A DNA stretch of 64,000 bases, taken from the NCBI GenBank assembly GCA_958298945.1, contig OY282605.1, forward strand, positions 6,347,811 to 6,411,810. The letters are read 5' to 3'. This document shows positions 61,959 to 64,000 of this stretch, piece after piece. The position numbers and the translations under genes were made by a program. Below the pieces are notes generated by a model. It was given only the letters and a program-made list of their open reading frames with translations. It made no database searches and had not been told where the DNA came from. The stretch is from Atherix ibis. Taxonomy: Eukaryota; Arthropoda; Insecta; Diptera; Athericidae. Numbering within the stretch: position 1 is the stretch's first letter; every line of letters begins with the position of its first letter.

Positions 61959-61967
61959 TACACCTGG

Positions 61968-62567
61968 TATAATATTATATTATCTAATAATGATTAGATA
62001 ATATAGGATATTTCGATAGCTCGGTATTAGGCAATAATTCTTATCACCAGTTAGAAATACTTCATTTAATTCACAACAATAATTTGCAACATTTTAAACA
62101 AATCTAAAGAAATTATCAATTTTTAATACAATTATTATTACTAACGAAATATCTACACTTGACTAATAAGAAATTCTTTTCATTAACTCGTACTATTTTC
62201 CTTCAAGTTCAAGTGTATATTGTTGCTAGTTTTTTTTTTTTAAATTTATAATATTAAAATATCAATAAATACTTTGACTTTTAAATGTAACAACAAATAA
62301 ACTACAGTAATTAAAGTGTTTTTAGACTTTAAAATAATGTAACACATAACTTTTTATTGATCAATTTTGTAAAAAAAATACTTATTTTACAAAACTGTTC
62401 ATGACAGTTTTTTGTAAAAAAAAAGACATATTACGTGTACAATTTGTTTAAGATCTAAATATAAACAAAACAAACTACGTGTATGAAAATATTACTCATA
62501 TAAGAATTTGTCACATATAAAAATGTATTGCTGCATCATACGAGGGTACTCGTATGCTGATAATATA
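61968..62567. other. AT-rich spacer
   Basis: Between two mariners. Contains the short palindrome CGAGGGTACTCG just before the next element. Nothing else recognised. Confidence 0.5.
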
Positions 62568-63859
62568 CGAGGGTCGTTCAATAAGTCCTTAGAAAATCCG
62601 AGAAATTGCGCTCGTAGTGTCAGTAAAGATTTTTTTTTGTAAGTAGCATTATCGAAAGGAAAGCTGTCAAAATTTCAGCTCGATCCATAGCGTAGGTCAA
62701 TTTCTATCGTCGATTAAAGTTAACGACATTTATTTGTGCATAACAATGGAAAAAAGCGAGTTTAGGGCTGTCTCAAACATCTCCATTTGAAAGGCTTAAG
62801 CCCGAAAGAAATCAAAGCCGAGTTGGATGCAGTTCATGGCACATCTGCACCTGTGTTTGCGACGGTTTACAATTGGGTGAATGAATTTAAACGTGGTTGT
62901 TCATCCACAAAAGATGAACATCGTTCAGGACGCCCAGTTGAGGTATCTACTCCTGAAATCATCGACAAAATCCACGATCTGATTTTGAACGATCGGCGAA
63001 TTAAAGTGCGCGAATTAGTTGAGGCCACGGGCATATCACAAGGTACAGTCGCTTCAATTTTGCATGAAAAATTGTCTGTGAAAAAAATTTCGGCAAGATG
63101 GGTGCCGCGTTTGCTCTCAGAGGAGAATAAGCGCAATCGTGTAGTGGACTCTGAGGCTATGTTGGCACTCTTTCATCGCAATCCTGCCGAATTCCTTCGT
63201 CGATATGTCACTGTGGACGAAACCTGGATACACTACTACACTCCAGAAACGAAGAGACAGTCATCACAGTGGATTTTCAAGGGTGAACGGCCTCCGAAGA
63301 AGGCAAAAACTGTGCCATCGGCCGGCAAGGTGATGGCCACGGTCTTTTGGGATTCGCAGGGCATCATTTTTATCGACTACTTGGAAAAAGGAAAAACAAT
63401 AACAGGAGCATATTACGCATCGTTATTGCAACGGTTGAGCGAGGAAATCAAAGCGAAACGCCCCCATCTGAAGAAGAAAAAAATCCTCTTGCATCAGGAC
63501 AATGCGCGTGTGCACACCTGCGCTGTTTCCATAGCCAAAATTGTGGAATTGAGAATGGAATTGTTGCAGCATCCCGCTTATTCACCAGATTTGGCCCCGA
63601 GTGACTATTTTCTTTTCCCCAATCTGAAGAAATGGCTTGGCGGACGACGGTTCACTTCCAACGAGGACGTCATTGCTCAAACGGATGAGTATTTTGCAGA
63701 ACTTCCGAAATCCTATTTTTTGGACGGGATAAAAATTTTGGAAAAACGGTTGGAAAAGTGTATAGAGCTAAAAGGACATTATGTTGAAAAATAAAAATTT
63801 TTTTTTTTAAAAAACAGTTTTTTTCCATCTTTTTCTAAGGACTTATTGAACGACCCTCG
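62568..63859 (+). mobile_element. CGAGGGTC-type mariner, nearly intact
   Basis: TIRs CGAGGGTCGTTCAATAAGTC on the left with a matching complement at the right end, and TA duplicated at 62566-67 and 63860-61. It is 1292 bp, a normal full-length mariner. Its transposase has a single one-base defect. Compared with 60663-61958 it is a related but clearly different element (the TIRs differ inside the first 30 bp and the proteins differ throughout). Confidence 0.94.
62746..63794 (+). pseudogene. mariner transposase with a single 1-nt deletion
   Basis: D34D transposase. ATG at 62746 reads MEKSEFRAV; a missing base near 62772 shifts the frame, which is then open to the stop at 63792-63794. With the base, the protein would be 349 residues. 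The N-terminal DNA-binding half (LSPKEIKAELDAVHG, ELVEATGISQGTVASILHE) and WVPRLLSEENK are complete. The catalytic Asp lie in VTVDETWIHYY, LHQDNARVHT and LAPSDYFLF, with 34 residues between the last two. No other defect is visible by eye. Translation from an alternative codon after the deletion (for example TTG 62787) is possible but unproven. Confidence 0.9.
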
Positions 63860-64000
63860 TAGTATGGTGCAGGTGATCTATTGGCATTGCTATTATTATA
63901 ATTCTAAAATTCTATAAGCCTTAAACAGTCTCATATATGAACATACAATATATGTTATACATACCAGTTTGTGCATTATTAGGAAAAATTATACATTAAT

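Larger units (their letters stand above)
59609..61967 (+). mobile_element. Mos1-like mariner whose right TIR is split by another mariner
   Basis: The left TIR is CCAGGTGTATAACCTTAAAT (59609 on). On the right, CAGCGGATTTAAGCTTA runs to TA at 60661-62, and the terminal CACCTGG is found at 61961-61967, after the inserted element, followed by TA. The transposase spans 59776-60591: MSSFVPEKEYM-stop, LKKSVAESHRMLIEAYGDSA, HELNDRQMERRQNTC, HRIVTGDEKWIYFENPKRKK. A deletion between STSSPRP and NAPSHTSK removes the second catalytic Asp. Then follow YSPDLAPSDYQL, a deletion of the GHALAE segment, and FASKEKEFFWGGIHKLPERWE. Confidence 0.92.

Noticed and set aside
1..64000. tRNA, rRNA, snRNA or microRNA genes
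   Set aside because: I looked for tRNA B-box-type words and other conserved RNA motifs and found none convincing. A covariance-model search would be needed to exclude them.

Overview
The window is eukaryotic nuclear DNA from an insect, most likely a dipteran fly. It is strongly AT-rich. Its genes have short introns (about 55-100 bp) with GT...AG borders, and they encode metazoan proteins: organic cation transporter, exocyst Sec3, CLN7/MFSD8, FLVCR, Pol III RPC7, FBXW4 and pantothenate kinase. The rest is dominated by mariner-type DNA transposons. The species cannot be named from this sequence. No bacterial, viral or CRISPR feature was seen.

Layout. At 1-18.3 kb lie two tandem organic-cation-transporter (Orct/SLC22-like) genes on the + strand. 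The first enters from the left edge and ends at 1080. The second (13858-18286) is complete, and its first intron holds a four-unit array of ~527 bp repeats made from a decayed transposase. The 12.8 kb between them is mostly transposon relics and a second repeat array. A CLN7/MFSD8-like lysosomal transporter is on the - strand at 20.9-22.8 kb, followed by a TA-flanked MITE and mixed mariner copies to 33 kb. At 33.3-36.5 kb (-) is an FLVCR-like transporter with a mariner in its second intron.

From 38.1 to 51 kb the window is gene-dense and fairly transposon-poor: Sec3/EXOC1 (-), a small inner-membrane protein of the prag01/COX7B-like family (+), RNA polymerase III RPC7 (+), two tandem FBXW4-like F-box/WD genes (+), and the 3' six exons of pantothenate kinase (-). 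The 5' end of the kinase gene is not in the window. Upstream of its first visible exon is a cluster of inverted AGGTCA-type half-sites, including a perfect EcR/USP-type palindrome. From 52 to 64 kb the sequence is again transposons, several inserted into one another.

Mobile DNA. Six groups of D34D mariner elements are separable by their terminal inverted repeats (TIRs): Mos1/mauritiana-like, a second mauritiana-like type, mellifera-like, cecropia/Hsmar1-like, the CGAGGTCTG type and the CGAGGGTC type. An older DD41D family also occurs, repeatedly as tandem arrays of internally deleted copies. Almost all transposases are broken. The best preserved is at 62.6-63.9 kb, with a single one-base deletion. 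Nested insertions give a relative age order: DD41D and mellifera/Mos1-like copies are hosts, while CGAGG-type and one mellifera-like copy are insertions. A jockey-type LINE interrupts one CGAGGTCTG element with an 8 bp target duplication.

The host genes do not form one pathway. Three are membrane transporters and the others are unrelated housekeeping functions. Exon borders were inferred by reading frames, GT/AG signals and remembered family alignments. Family similarities are from memory, not database searches.
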